Part shown: positions 47,707-56,513 of the stretch, piece after piece
Layout of the letters: each line of letters starts with the position of its first letter
Numbering within the stretch: the stretch's first letter is position 1
Origin: Lachnospiraceae bacterium
GTDB taxonomy: Bacteria; Bacillota; Clostridia; Lachnospirales; Lachnospiraceae
DNA: 64,000 nucleotides
Assembly (NCBI GenBank): GCA_021769135.1
Contig: JAETTM010000010.1
Coordinates: forward strand, 1 to 64,000
Direction of reading: 5' to 3'
Position numbers and translations under genes: made by a program
Notes under the pieces: generated by a model
Told to the model about the DNA's origin: nothing
What the model saw: the letters and a program-made list of their open reading frames with translations, nothing else
Databases searched by the model: none

Positions 47707-49104
47707 ATGCGGTTGTATTCCGGAAATAAGGACAAGAAAACGAAATGGAAGCATAGATTTAAAAGGGGCTGCATGGCAGCCTTGATAGGAACGGCAGTTT
47801 TCTGCGCCCTGTCGGCATCATTTTCGGCAAAAGGGAAAGCCGGGGGAAGCCGTTTTTGGGGTAAAGCGGCCATTTGGGTGCAGGGGCAGATTAACCGGAC
47901 CTATCTGCCTGTTTTTGCTTTTATGGAAGAAGAGACAGGCATACATAAGGATGCGGCAGAACTGCTTCGGGATGTGATTCTGCTGCAGATGCCCATATAC
48001 AAATACAGCGAGGAGCAGGGCCGGATTCAAATCAGCATAGAGGATGAGGACACTTTCGACATGCTGATAAGGGAAGAAGGAACGGATGAAGACAGGAAAG
48101 GGCTGGAAGAAGGGGCGTTGGAATATGAAGAGGATGCCCTTCATATAGACGGGGATTTGGAAAGGGCCATGAAAGAAGAGAATGAATCCTATCATGAGGC
48201 TGCGGAAGAAGAAAGAGAGCGGGAAACGGAAGAAGAAGAGGAAAGCGGAGAGGTGGAAGAAGTGCAGGGTCAGGAATTCCAGAAAGCTCAGAAGAAAAGC
48301 TTTGAATATGACTGGAGCAGCCTGACGGAATATGAGGATATCGTATCGGCTTTTTATGCCATCGACAGCACCACATCGATTACGGACCAGCAGCTGAACC
48401 TGGAAAACCTGCTGGGAAAAGACATGGAGCTGCAGCATGATTCGGATGAGCCCCAGATATTAATCTACCATACCCATTCCCAGGAAGCGTTTGCGGATTC
48501 CGTGGAGGGGGATACATCCACGACAATTATAGGTGCGGGAGACCGGCTTGCCCAGATACTCACGGAAAAGTACGGATTCAACGTGCTGCATCATACGGGC
48601 CAGTACGATGTGGAAGCGCGGGATTATGCCTATTCCAATGCGCTCCCGGCCATAGAGCAGATACTTGCGGAGCATCCTTCCATTGAAGTGGTGATTGACC
48701 TGCATCGGGATGCGGTGGCGGAAGGGCGGAAACTGATGGTGAATTTGCAGGGGCGGCCCACTGCCCAGTTCATGTTCTTTAACGGCTTAAGCAGGACAAG
48801 GAAAAACGGGGATATTTCTTACTTGGAAAATCCTTATGTGGACGACAACCTGGCATTTTCCTTCCAGGCCCAAATAGCCTGCAACGAATATTACCCGGGA
48901 TTGGCCAGAAGGATTTATTTGAAGGCATACCGGTATAATATGCATCTGCGGGCGAAATGCATGCTGATTGAGTTAGGGGCGCAGACCAATACGGTGGAAG
49001 AAATTATGAATGCCTGCGACCCGTTAGCCCATGTATTGGCAAAAGTCCTTAGCGGGGAAACAGGGATGGAAGCCAGGGAGACGGCGGGAATCGAGATGGA
49101 ATAA
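47707..49104 (+). CDS. spoIIP: Stage II sporulation protein P, peptidoglycan hydrolase
   Basis: This encodes 465 residues. GAGGTGAT overlaps ATG 47707, so TTG 47713 six bases later may be the true start. A basic N terminus and a membrane helix (AALIGTAVFCALSASF) anchor the protein outside the membrane. A Glu-rich linker occupies about residues 120-200. The catalytic domain has IYHTHSQEAF, VVIDLHRDAVAEG and MLIELGAQTNTVEE, whose His and Glu residues bind zinc. SpoIIP cleaves peptides and amide bonds during engulfment with SpoIID and SpoIIM. It lies 37 bases after gpr. Confidence 0.95.
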   Translation: MRLYSGNKDKKTKWKHRFKRGCMAALIGTAVFCALSASFSAKGKAGGSRFWGKAAIWVQGQINRTYLPVFAFMEEETGIHKDAAELLRDVILLQMPIYKYSEEQGRIQISIEDEDTFDMLIREEGTDEDRKGLEEGALEYEEDALHIDGDLERAMKEENESYHEAAEEERERETEEEEESGEVEEVQGQEFQKAQKKSFEYDWSSLTEYEDIVSAFYAIDSTTSITDQQLNLENLLGKDMELQHDSDEPQILIYHTHSQEAFADSVEGDTSTTIIGAGDRLAQILTEKYGFNVLHHTGQYDVEARDYAYSNALPAIEQILAEHPSIEVVIDLHRDAVAEGRKLMVNLQGRPTAQFMFFNGLSRTRKNGDISYLENPYVDDNLAFSFQAQIACNEYYPGLARRIYLKAYRYNMHLRAKCMLIELGAQTNTVEEIMNACDPLAHVLAKVLSGETGMEARETAGIEME

Positions 49105-49118
49105 ACAGTTCAGCCCGA
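49104..49118 (+). repeat. Dispersed repeat copy (single arm)
   Basis: AACAGTTCAGCCCGA starts at the spoIIP stop codon. The exact reverse complement lies at 56389-56403, and the AACAGTTCAGCC core at 15135 and 42893. Confidence 0.5.
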
Positions 49119-49226
49119 TTTTGAAAATTAATAGGCAAGAGAATGGACAATAGCGGCAAAGATATGGTATACTTACTCCGATTAAAATGGATGGCGGAAT
49201 TGCCGGAAAAACTGCGGAGGAAACGA

Positions 49227-51041
49227 ATGTCGAGTATAGACCAGAGTAAAATCAGGAATTTTTGTATTATTGCCCATATCGACCATGGAAAGTCTACGCT
49301 GGCGGACAGGATTATAGAGAAGACGGGGCTTTTGACCAGCAGGGAAATGCAGTCCCAGGTTTTGGACAATATGGATTTGGAAAGGGAAAGGGGGATTACC
49401 ATCAAGGCCCAGACCGTCCGTATTATTTACCGTGCCATGGACGGGGAGGAATATATTTTTAATTTAATCGATACTCCCGGGCATGTGGATTTCAATTATG
49501 AAGTGAGCCGAAGCCTGGCGGCCTGCGACGGCGCTATTTTGGTGGTGGATGCGGCTCAGGGGATTGAGGCGCAGACGCTGGCGAATGTATATCTCGCCCT
49601 TGACCATGACCTGGATGTATTTCCGGTGATTAATAAAATAGACTTGCCCAGCGCCCAGCCCCAGTGGGTGAAGGATGAAATTGAGGATATTATCGGGTTG
49701 GAAGCCCAGGATGCGCCCATGATTTCCGCAAAGAACGGAATCGGCATCGAGGATGTCCTGGAAGCGGTGGTGAAAAAAATACCGGCTCCCTCAGGAAGTG
49801 CGGACAAGCCGCTGCAGGCATTGATTTTCGATTCTTTGTATGATTCGTATAAGGGCGTTATCGTGTTTTGCCGCATCAAAGAGGGAAGGGTGAAAAGGGG
49901 AACGGAAATACTGATGATGGCCACAGGCGCGAAAGCGGAAGTTGTGGAAGTGGGGTATTTTGGCCCCGGCCAGTTCATTCCATGCAACGAATTATCCGCC
50001 GGAATGGTGGGCTATATCACCGCCTCCATTAAAAATGTAAAGGATACGGCGGTGGGGGATACGGTAACGGATGCGAAAAACCCCTGCGCGGAACCCCTGC
50101 CGGGATATAAGAAGGTAAATTCCATGGTGTTCTGCGGCATGTATCCGGCGGATGGGGCGAAATATCCCGATTTGCGGGATGCCCTTGAAAAGCTTCAGCT
50201 AAACGATGCCGCGCTGCAATACGAGCCGGAAACATCGGTGGCGCTGGGCTTCGGTTTCCGGTGCGGTTTCCTCGGGCTGCTGCATCTGGAAATTATTCAG
50301 GAACGCCTGGAACGGGAATATAACCTGGATTTGGTAACTACGGCGCCCGGGGTTATTTACCGTGTGTATAAGAATAACGGGGAAATGATTGAATTGACCA
50401 ACCCTGCGAACCTGCCCGACCCATCGGAAATCGCCTATATGGAAGAGCCGATTGTCAGCGCGGAGATTATGGTGACCACGGAATTTATCGGGTCCATTAT
50501 GGAACTGTGCCAGGAGCGCCGTGGAAAATATCTTAGCATGGAATATATGGAGGAAACCAGGGCGCTGTTAAAGTATGAACTGCCTTTGAACGAGATTATT
50601 TATGATTTCTTCGACGCGTTGAAATCCCGTTCCAGAGGATATGCGTCTTTTGACTATGATTTGAAGGGATATGAGGAGTCTAAACTGGTGAAGCTGGATA
50701 TTCTGATTAACCGGGAGGAAGTGGATGCCCTGTCCTTTATCGTGCATGCGGACAGCGCCTATGAGAGGGGCAGGAAAATGTGCGAGAAGTTAAAGGATGA
50801 AATCCCAAGGCATTTGTTTGAAATCCCGATTCAGGCGGCGGTAGGGGGCAAAATTATCGCCAGGGAGACGGTAAAGGCCATGCGCAAGGATGTGCTGGCA
50901 AAATGTTACGGCGGCGATATCACCCGTAAGAAGAAGCTTCTGGAAAAGCAGAAGGAAGGGAAGAAGAGGATGCGTCAGATTGGCAATGTGGAGATTCCGC
51001 AGAAAGCCTTTATGAGCGTGCTGAAATTGGATGATAAATAG
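49227..51041 (+). CDS. lepA: Elongation factor 4
   Basis: This encodes 604 residues. GGAGG at 49216-49220 is six bases before ATG 49227, so the ATG at 49143 is rejected. The GTPase motifs are complete: [25 protein letters not shown] and [12 protein letters not shown]. The EF4-specific C-terminal region includes [15 protein letters not shown]-like and [11 protein letters not shown]-type segments and the closing [20 protein letters not shown]. It back-translocates or remodels stalled ribosomes and acts in 30S assembly. It is followed nine bases later by hemW, the standard order. Confidence 0.97.
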   Translation: MSSIDQSKIRNFCIIAHIDHGKSTLADRIIEKTGLLTSREMQSQVLDNMDLERERGITIKAQTVRIIYRAMDGEEYIFNLIDTPGHVDFNYEVSRSLAACDGAILVVDAAQGIEAQTLANVYLALDHDLDVFPVINKIDLPSAQPQWVKDEIEDIIGLEAQDAPMISAKNGIGIEDVLEAVVKKIPAPSGSADKPLQALIFDSLYDSYKGVIVFCRIKEGRVKRGTEILMMATGAKAEVVEVGYFGPGQFIPCNELSAGMVGYITASIKNVKDTAVGDTVTDAKNPCAEPLPGYKKVNSMVFCGMYPADGAKYPDLRDALEKLQLNDAALQYEPETSVALGFGFRCGFLGLLHLEIIQERLEREYNLDLVTTAPGVIYRVYKNNGEMIELTNPANLPDPSEIAYMEEPIVSAEIMVTTEFIGSIMELCQERRGKYLSMEYMEETRALLKYELPLNEIIYDFFDALKSRSRGYASFDYDLKGYEESKLVKLDILINREEVDALSFIVHADSAYERGRKMCEKLKDEIPRHLFEIPIQAAVGGKIIARETVKAMRKDVLAKCYGGDITRKKKLLEKQKEGKKRMRQIGNVEIPQKAFMSVLKLDDK

Positions 51042-51049
51042 GGGAAAGG

Positions 51050-52288
51050 ATGAAGAAAATAAAGAGGAAACTTAGCATCTATATTCATATCCCTTTTTGC
51101 ATTAAAAAATGTAATTATTGTGATTTTTTGTCTTTTCCGGCAGGAGAGCGGGAGAGGGAGAGGTATCTGGGGGCTTTGCTTCGGGAAATCGAAGGGGAGG
51201 CCCATAAATATAAGGATTATTTTGTGGATACGGTTTTCCTTGGCGGGGGAACGCCTACGGTGCTTTCGGGGAAGCAGATAGGGAGGGTGCTGGAGGAATT
51301 GAAGGCAGGGTTTTCTTTTGTGGGCGGCAGCAACATCGGTGGCATGGCGGAAATTACCATGGAGGCTAATCCGGGTACGGTAGATAGGGAGAAATTGGAG
51401 CAGTGCAGACAGGCAGGGGTGAACCGGCTAAGCATCGGTGCACAGTCTTTGCGGAATCAGGAATTGGCTCTATTAGGGAGGATTCATAGGGCGGAAGATT
51501 TTTACCAGGCATATCGGTGGGCCAGGGAAGCGGGATTTGGGAATATCAATGTGGATCTTATGGCGGCTTTGCCGGGGCAGAAGCCGGAAGAATATCTGGA
51601 AACGCTGCGCAAGGCGGCGGATTTGGGGCCGGAGCATATTTCAGCCTATAGCCTTATCGTGGAGGAAGGAACCCCTTTTTATGATTGGTATGGGGAAGGC
51701 GGGGGAAGGGAACGTCAGGAAAAAGCAAATGGATATGCAGGGAGAGGGGAGGAAGACAGCGCAGGCGCAGGAGAGGGCATGCCTGCTCTTCCTTCCGAAG
51801 AGGAAGAGCGGCTGATGGATGAATGGACCGGAAAAATCCTGGGGGAATATGGATATCGCCGGTATGAAATATCCAACTATGCCAGGCCGGGCTACGAATG
51901 CAGGCACAACATGGCCTATTGGAAAAGATATGACTATGCAGGGTTCGGGCTGGGGGCTGCTTCCATGGTGGGCAATGTGCGCTGGAAGAACAGCGCCGAT
52001 ATGGGGAAATATCTTGGCTGCATGGAGGCGGAAACGGTGAAAGAAGAAGTATGTGAGTTAAGCATACAGGAACAGATGGAGGAATTCATGTTCCTGGGGC
52101 TTAGGCTGACAGAAGGGGTTGGAAAGAAGGAATTTTATGAGGCTTTCGGGGAAGATATGGCATCGGTATACGGGAAAGTGATGGAAAAGCTGGAAAGCCA
52201 GGGGCTTGTGACGGACGGGGAGAGGGTAAGACTCACACCTTATGGAAGGGATGTGAGTAATTACGTGATGGCGGAGTTTTTGTTTTAA
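51050..52288 (+). CDS. hemW: Heme chaperone HemW (radical SAM, HemN-like)
   Basis: This encodes 412 residues. The radical-SAM cysteines are in FCIKKCNYCDF, followed by VFLGGGTPTVLS, MEANPGTVDREKLEQCRQAG, NRLSIGAQS and GRIHRAEDF, all HemW/HemN blocks. Aromatic CNYC rather than the HemN CxxxCxxCxC indicates HemW. An insertion of about 35 residues, rich in Gly, Arg and Glu, interrupts the protein after PFYDWYGEG and before PSEEEERLMDEW. HemW transfers heme to apoproteins. It ends the lepA operon; hrcA-grpE-dnaK, which often follow, are not here. Confidence 0.92.
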   Translation: MKKIKRKLSIYIHIPFCIKKCNYCDFLSFPAGERERERYLGALLREIEGEAHKYKDYFVDTVFLGGGTPTVLSGKQIGRVLEELKAGFSFVGGSNIGGMAEITMEANPGTVDREKLEQCRQAGVNRLSIGAQSLRNQELALLGRIHRAEDFYQAYRWAREAGFGNINVDLMAALPGQKPEEYLETLRKAADLGPEHISAYSLIVEEGTPFYDWYGEGGGRERQEKANGYAGRGEEDSAGAGEGMPALPSEEEERLMDEWTGKILGEYGYRRYEISNYARPGYECRHNMAYWKRYDYAGFGLGAASMVGNVRWKNSADMGKYLGCMEAETVKEEVCELSIQEQMEEFMFLGLRLTEGVGKKEFYEAFGEDMASVYGKVMEKLESQGLVTDGERVRLTPYGRDVSNYVMAEFLF

Positions 52289-52377
52289 GCTTGGAACTGG
52301 ATAATGATGAAGGAACGCTGTATGGGAAAGCGATGAAATCCTGTATGGCGTTTTTTATGTAAAAAAAGTAATTATTA

Positions 52378-52406
52378 TTGAAATGTGAGTCACATTATGA
52401 TAGTAT
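52378..52406 (+). promoter_or_regulatory. Promoter with palindromic operator in its spacer
   Basis: TTGAAA (52378-52383), 17-base spacer, TAGTAT (52401-52406). The spacer holds the perfect palindrome AATGTGA-G-TCACATT (52382-52396). GTGAGTCACAT recurs exactly at 52548-52558, inside the beginning of the regulator gene, suggesting a second binding site and autoregulation. Confidence 0.7.
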
Positions 52407-52511
52407 TTAGAATGATGATTATTATATCAAAATAATATAATATGAGAAAAAAGTATGGGAGTAAAAAGTATGCAAAGGCCATAAGACGGAAATATGGGAA
52501 AGGGTATGGAA

Positions 52512-53435
52512 ATGACAGATAATATTGTTCAGGATGATTATAAAAAAGTGAGTCACATATTATTGACATCTGAAATGAAAAGTATAATTGATAATTTTCT
52601 GACAAAGCAAATGATGCGGATTATACTTTTGCTATTGGACTGCACTTTGACGAATAAAGAAATTGCGCAAAAGATGGGGCTGACATCCAGTGCGCTCAGC
52701 AGCATTTTGAAGAGGATGAAAAAATGCGAGGTGGAATTGCTGGCCGTTCAAAAACAGGACAAGAACGTTTTGTATTCCCTGACACCCATCGCGCAGGAAT
52801 ATGCAGAACAGAATTTGGTTGTTAAAGACAAAAAGGATGTAAAGTTGATACAGATTAACGAAAAAAAAACATTGGAATGGGTAAAATGCCACGATGCGCT
52901 TGAAAAACTGAAAGAACGGCTGGGGGAAGACTGGGACGTGGAATTCCTGCGATGCTGTGTTATGTATTATGAAAATGGGAAAAAAGGAGAAATCCCGCAG
53001 GCAGCTGCCTTTTTTGAAGCAATGGAGAATATAGCGATAGCGGAACAGCCGCAGCAGATGGAAGATATCCTTCATGAGCTGGGAAACGAAAGCTGCGGGA
53101 AATTATGTCTAAAATATATGAACAAATGTATTTCTGTAAGGAAACTATGTTCTTTGTATGAGGAGGACTGGAAATTGGCCCATCTGTTTATCGACGATGT
53201 TTTTTCGGGCGAAAGAATGTGCGTCAGCTATGAATTTCTGGCTAAAAGCGGGGAACTTGGCAAGGAAGATATAGTGAAAATGATAAAGGGTCTGGAGGAA
53301 ATTATGGCACAGTCGAAGAAGATGGAATTGTCCAGAGGGGATTTTGCGGATATTTGGAACAGATATTTTTACCCGCATGAAAAGTTGCTCGATAAGATTG
53401 CAGATAAATATGAGGCTAAATACCGTAGCAGATAA
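52512..53435 (+). CDS. Unrecognised winged-HTH regulator
   Basis: This encodes 307 residues. AAAGGG seven bases upstream favours ATG 52512; ATGs at 52494 and 52506 are possible. Residues 35-100 form a winged HTH of MarR/ArsR type (TNKEIAQKMGLTSSALSSIL, then a wing NVLYSLT). The remaining 200 residues are helical, with an LGEDWDVEFLRCCVMYYENG segment, and match no effector domain I know. Its promoter contains a palindrome repeated inside the gene. The membrane protein gene 46 bases downstream is the only co-directional partner, so the two probably form a unit. Confidence 0.75.
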   Translation: MTDNIVQDDYKKVSHILLTSEMKSIIDNFLTKQMMRIILLLLDCTLTNKEIAQKMGLTSSALSSILKRMKKCEVELLAVQKQDKNVLYSLTPIAQEYAEQNLVVKDKKDVKLIQINEKKTLEWVKCHDALEKLKERLGEDWDVEFLRCCVMYYENGKKGEIPQAAAFFEAMENIAIAEQPQQMEDILHELGNESCGKLCLKYMNKCISVRKLCSLYEEDWKLAHLFIDDVFSGERMCVSYEFLAKSGELGKEDIVKMIKGLEEIMAQSKKMELSRGDFADIWNRYFYPHEKLLDKIADKYEAKYRSR

Positions 53436-53481
53436 TTTCTTGATGGGCATTTTCTTGTTTTATATCTGAGGGAATATAATA

Positions 53482-54738
53482 ATGGGGAAATGTAAAAAGA
53501 AAAAGAAAAAATTTCATAGATGGTATAAGGCCATAAAAAAAGACCTGATTCCCGTGTTGGGGTTTTTGACAGTAGTTTTTGAACTCATCAATGCTTTTGT
53601 GGAGTGTGTGAATCATTGGGGAGCTTTGGCTATTGTCATAGCATTGTTTCTGATATATTTACATGAGGAATACAGGTATTATAAAGATATAGAGGAGGAT
53701 AAAAGAGAGTGTGAGCAGAGGAAGGAAGAATTAAGGGAAAAATTAATAAAAAGTGAAGAGGAAGATGAACGGAAAAAAATATCTGACCAAGAGGCGACGC
53801 TGGAAGATAAGCATGAGAGGAAGCAGAAATTCATAAAAAAATCCAGGAGACGTATTCGAATTGCCTTTTGGATAGCTGCGGCGATAAGCGTTTCCGTATT
53901 CGTGTACGGGTTAGCTGTGGGAAAAGTGGAACAGGGAACGGAAGGAATAGCGAAAAATGAAAGCAGCGCCGAGAAAGATAAGGACGGCAAAAGAATAGTG
54001 GAAAAAGTGACGGGAGAAAATGGGGAAACAACGGACAGTACGGACCAAAACGGGGCAGAAATACCGGACATTCATTTTATTTTAGATGAGCCGGACAGGC
54101 TTAAAACATTGACCGATGAAATGATAAAGGATGTATTTTATGTATCGAACGTATCCCCTGAAAAAAATGGAGAAGAAGTGTCCAGCCATATGGATGGCAT
54201 ATTTGGGAAGAAAAGGAAAGATACGTCGGGCAATGCTTCGATAGTAGAGCAGGGAGTAATCGATGAAGCTTCAAAACAGGAAGCTATATTTAAAAACGAT
54301 ATGCAGAGGGCAGCGGAATGCAAAAGCCGGAATGATGAAGGAGGATGGCGGAATCATATACCTCATTCCAATGATTTGGAAAGTGACATCATGAATGAAA
54401 GGGAGCAGTTCTGGAATTTGGAGAAACCCATATTCGGCAGCACTTTGGCATTTTTGATGGCAAACAGCAATCAGGAATTGGCGGATGAATATAAATTGCA
54501 GGGCGGCAGGCCGGAAACGGTGATTTTTTACTGGGTGGAATCCATTATATGGACGGAACGGGGGCTTTCCTATGAGAATTTGTCCCAAGAGGACAAGGAT
54601 GAGTATTATCCATATCTGAAAGCCAGATACAAGGATATTTATGATTTTATAGAAGCGCATGAAGACGAGCCATGGGCACAGGAAGAGACTTATCAGGAAA
54701 TCAAAGAAAAGGCTTATGCAATTTATTTGGAGATGTAA
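53482..54738 (+). CDS. Unrecognised membrane protein with coiled coil
   Basis: This encodes 418 residues. A highly basic N terminus (GKCKKKKKKFHRWYKAIKKD) precedes two adjacent hydrophobic segments at about 22-38 and 46-61. A charged coiled coil (EEDKRECEQRKEELREKL onward) runs through about residues 70-120, and a third helix lies near 127-146. The last 270 residues are probably extracytoplasmic or cytoplasmic and soluble, acidic at first, then helical with FYWVESIIWTERGLSYENLS. It follows the HTH gene closely. No family is recognised. A membrane sensor or effector controlled by the upstream regulator is a fair guess only. Confidence 0.72.
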   Translation: MGKCKKKKKKFHRWYKAIKKDLIPVLGFLTVVFELINAFVECVNHWGALAIVIALFLIYLHEEYRYYKDIEEDKRECEQRKEELREKLIKSEEEDERKKISDQEATLEDKHERKQKFIKKSRRRIRIAFWIAAAISVSVFVYGLAVGKVEQGTEGIAKNESSAEKDKDGKRIVEKVTGENGETTDSTDQNGAEIPDIHFILDEPDRLKTLTDEMIKDVFYVSNVSPEKNGEEVSSHMDGIFGKKRKDTSGNASIVEQGVIDEASKQEAIFKNDMQRAAECKSRNDEGGWRNHIPHSNDLESDIMNEREQFWNLEKPIFGSTLAFLMANSNQELADEYKLQGGRPETVIFYWVESIIWTERGLSYENLSQEDKDEYYPYLKARYKDIYDFIEAHEDEPWAQEETYQEIKEKAYAIYLEM

Positions 54739-54805
54739 TCTAATACGATGTAGCTGCATGGTTTTGGCCTCTGTATGGTATTGGAGGTAAAGAACGCATA
54801 TGGGA

Positions 54806-54857
54806 TTGACAAAAAGACAACACCATGTTATATTTTAAATGTCAACACTATGTTATA
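54806..54857 (+). promoter_or_regulatory. Promoter and direct-repeat operators of the blaI-like gene
   Basis: TTGACA (54806-54811), 17-base spacer, TATATT (54829-54834). AACACCATGTTATA (54819-54832) and AACACTATGTTATA (54844-54857) are near-identical direct repeats, each with an AACA-N3-TGTT dyad, over the -10 and start site. This fits repression by a BlaI/MecI dimer pair. Confidence 0.8.
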
Positions 54858-54876
54858 CATTAAAGAGGGCAAAACT

Positions 54877-55260
54877 ATGGTACAGAAAATATCCGATGCA
54901 GAGCTTGAAATTATGAAAATTGTATGGGGAAATCCGCAGGAAGTAACATTGTTTCCCTATATCATGAACGGGCTGGCGGCCAGGGGCAAGCCATGTCAAA
55001 AGAATACCTTGATTGTGCTGTTGTCGCGGCTGATTAACAAAGGTTTTTTAAGCGCGGAAAAAATCGGGCGCCGCAATGAATATACCGCGCTGGTTTCAGA
55101 AATGGAATACCAGACGGCGCAGACGAAAAACTTCCTGGATAAAATATATGAGGGAAGTGCAAAGGGCCTGGTTTCTAATCTGATTATGGGCGACCTGCTG
55201 ACAGACGAGGAATACAAGGAATTAAAAGAACTGTTGGAGAAAGGAAGGGAGAAGCAATGA
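54877..55260 (+). CDS. BlaI/MecI-family repressor
   Basis: This encodes 127 residues from ATG 54877 behind AGAGGG. The winged HTH is typical: KISDAELEIMKIVWGNPQEV, then PCQKNTLIVLLSRLINKGF and EYTALVSEMEYQ, followed by a helical dimerisation tail ending LKELLEKGREK. BlaI repressors bind dyads as dimers and are inactivated when a BlaR1-type membrane protease is triggered by beta-lactam or other cell-wall signals. The M56 gene overlaps its end by four bases but is broken, so repression may be permanent. Confidence 0.92.
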   Translation: MVQKISDAELEIMKIVWGNPQEVTLFPYIMNGLAARGKPCQKNTLIVLLSRLINKGFLSAEKIGRRNEYTALVSEMEYQTAQTKNFLDKIYEGSAKGLVSNLIMGDLLTDEEYKELKELLEKGREKQ

Positions 55261-56374
55261 ACGTAGTTTGGAAAACCTACTTGTCCATGTCTTTTTCCGG
55301 AGGGCTGCTCATCCTTATATTGCTTTTGGGGAAACGGTTTTTGAAAGATAAAATCAGCCGGCAATGGCAGTATTATATTTGGCTCGTTGTCATTTTGCGT
55401 CTCCTTCTGCCTTTCGGGCCGGAAATAAATTTGCTGGGAAAAACTTATCAGCCCGTTGACCGGGCAGCAACCCAGGCTGCCTTTTTGCAGCAACCACAGC
55501 CTCTGCTAAACACATCGGGAGACGTTCTTGCCTCGGATGACGGCATAGGACAGAGCGGCGAAAATGCGAATAGGATGGCGGATAAACCGGCAACGGCACA
55601 GCCGCTGCAAGAGATTGCCGTGCTGGCAGTCAATCACGTCTGGCTGGTGTGGCTGGTGGCTGCGCTGGTGCTGTTAGTACGAAAGATAACAATCTATCAG
55701 GGTTTTTCATCCATGTATTGTATTGCCGGGAGTGGATGTTTCTGAAAAGGATTTTCAATATATTGTCCTGCATGAACTGACGCATTACAAACGGCGGGAT
55801 ATGTTTTACAAATGGCTGGTACAGGTTACGGTCTGCCTGCATTGGTTCAATCCTCTCGTGCATCTTATGAGCCGGGAGATTACCAGGGCTTGTGAATTTT
55901 CCTGCGATGAAGCTGTCCTTGCCAGAATGGGGGGCGACAATGCGCAGGATTATGGGAAAACCCTGCTTGACGCTATGGCGGCAGTGGGGAAATACAGGGA
56001 AAATATCGGGGCTGTTACTTTGAGCGAAAATAAAGAGCTGTTGAAAGAAAGGATAGGTGCTATTATGAAGTTTAAGGAGAGGACAAAAGGCGTTAAGGTT
56101 TTGACTGCCATACTAACTGCCTGTGTGATTTTTGGGGCGTCCTTTGTTGGGGTTTATGCAATGGAAACTTCTGTAGATAAAGGATTATTACTATCAGGGG
56201 CAGCTGGTCAACATTTTTCTGGATATCCGCGCCAACAAGTCCTTTTACACGCTGGATATGAACCCGGAGGGAACCGTTAATATTAAAATCATCCGCGACG
56301 AAAATGATAAAGTCACGGATGCTGCCTATATGACTGAGGCGGAAGTGGAAGAATTGCTTGGCGATATGGGATAG
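55257..56374 (+). pseudogene. Broken BlaR1-type M56 metallopeptidase
   Basis: The frame begins at 55257 with three membrane helices (LILILLLGKRFL, YIWLVVILRLLLPF, VWLVWLVAALVLLV) and stops at 55745. From about 55700 another frame continues with PCIVLPGVDVSEKDFQYIVL and the zinc motif HELTHYKRRDM, then EFSCDEAVLARMGG and a fourth helix, to about 56200. A further frame change then leads to a tail ending EELLGDMG. About 40-60 residues between YQGF and PCIVLP are missing at the first junction. The sensor domain is replaced by a short tail. BlaI upstream is intact. Confidence 0.82.
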
Positions 56375-56388
56375 CGCAATGTGCTGCT

Positions 56389-56404
56389 TCGGGCTGAACT
56401 GTTA
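56389..56404 (-). repeat. Dispersed repeat copy, inverted orientation
   Basis: TCGGGCTGAACTGTTA is the reverse complement of the TAACAGTTCAGCCCGA repeat seen at 49104 and, in part, at 15134 and 42892. Confidence 0.5.
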
Positions 56405-56441
56405 TCTTTTACAGGCAGGATGGCGGAAATTGATTGATAAA

Positions 56442-56470
56442 TTGATAAACGGGAAACTTTATGCTAAAAT
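56442..56470 (+). promoter_or_regulatory. Promoter of the second AAA-ATPase/nuclease gene
   Basis: TTGATA (56442-56447), 17-base spacer, TAAAAT (56465-56470). Confidence 0.6.
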
Positions 56471-56513
56471 ATATATATTTTGATATGTATATGTTGGGAA
56501 AGGGGCTGCGGAT

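Noticed and set aside
49143-49226. In-frame N-terminal extension of lepA
   Set aside because: The GGAGG site and conserved EF4 sequence both place the start at 49227.
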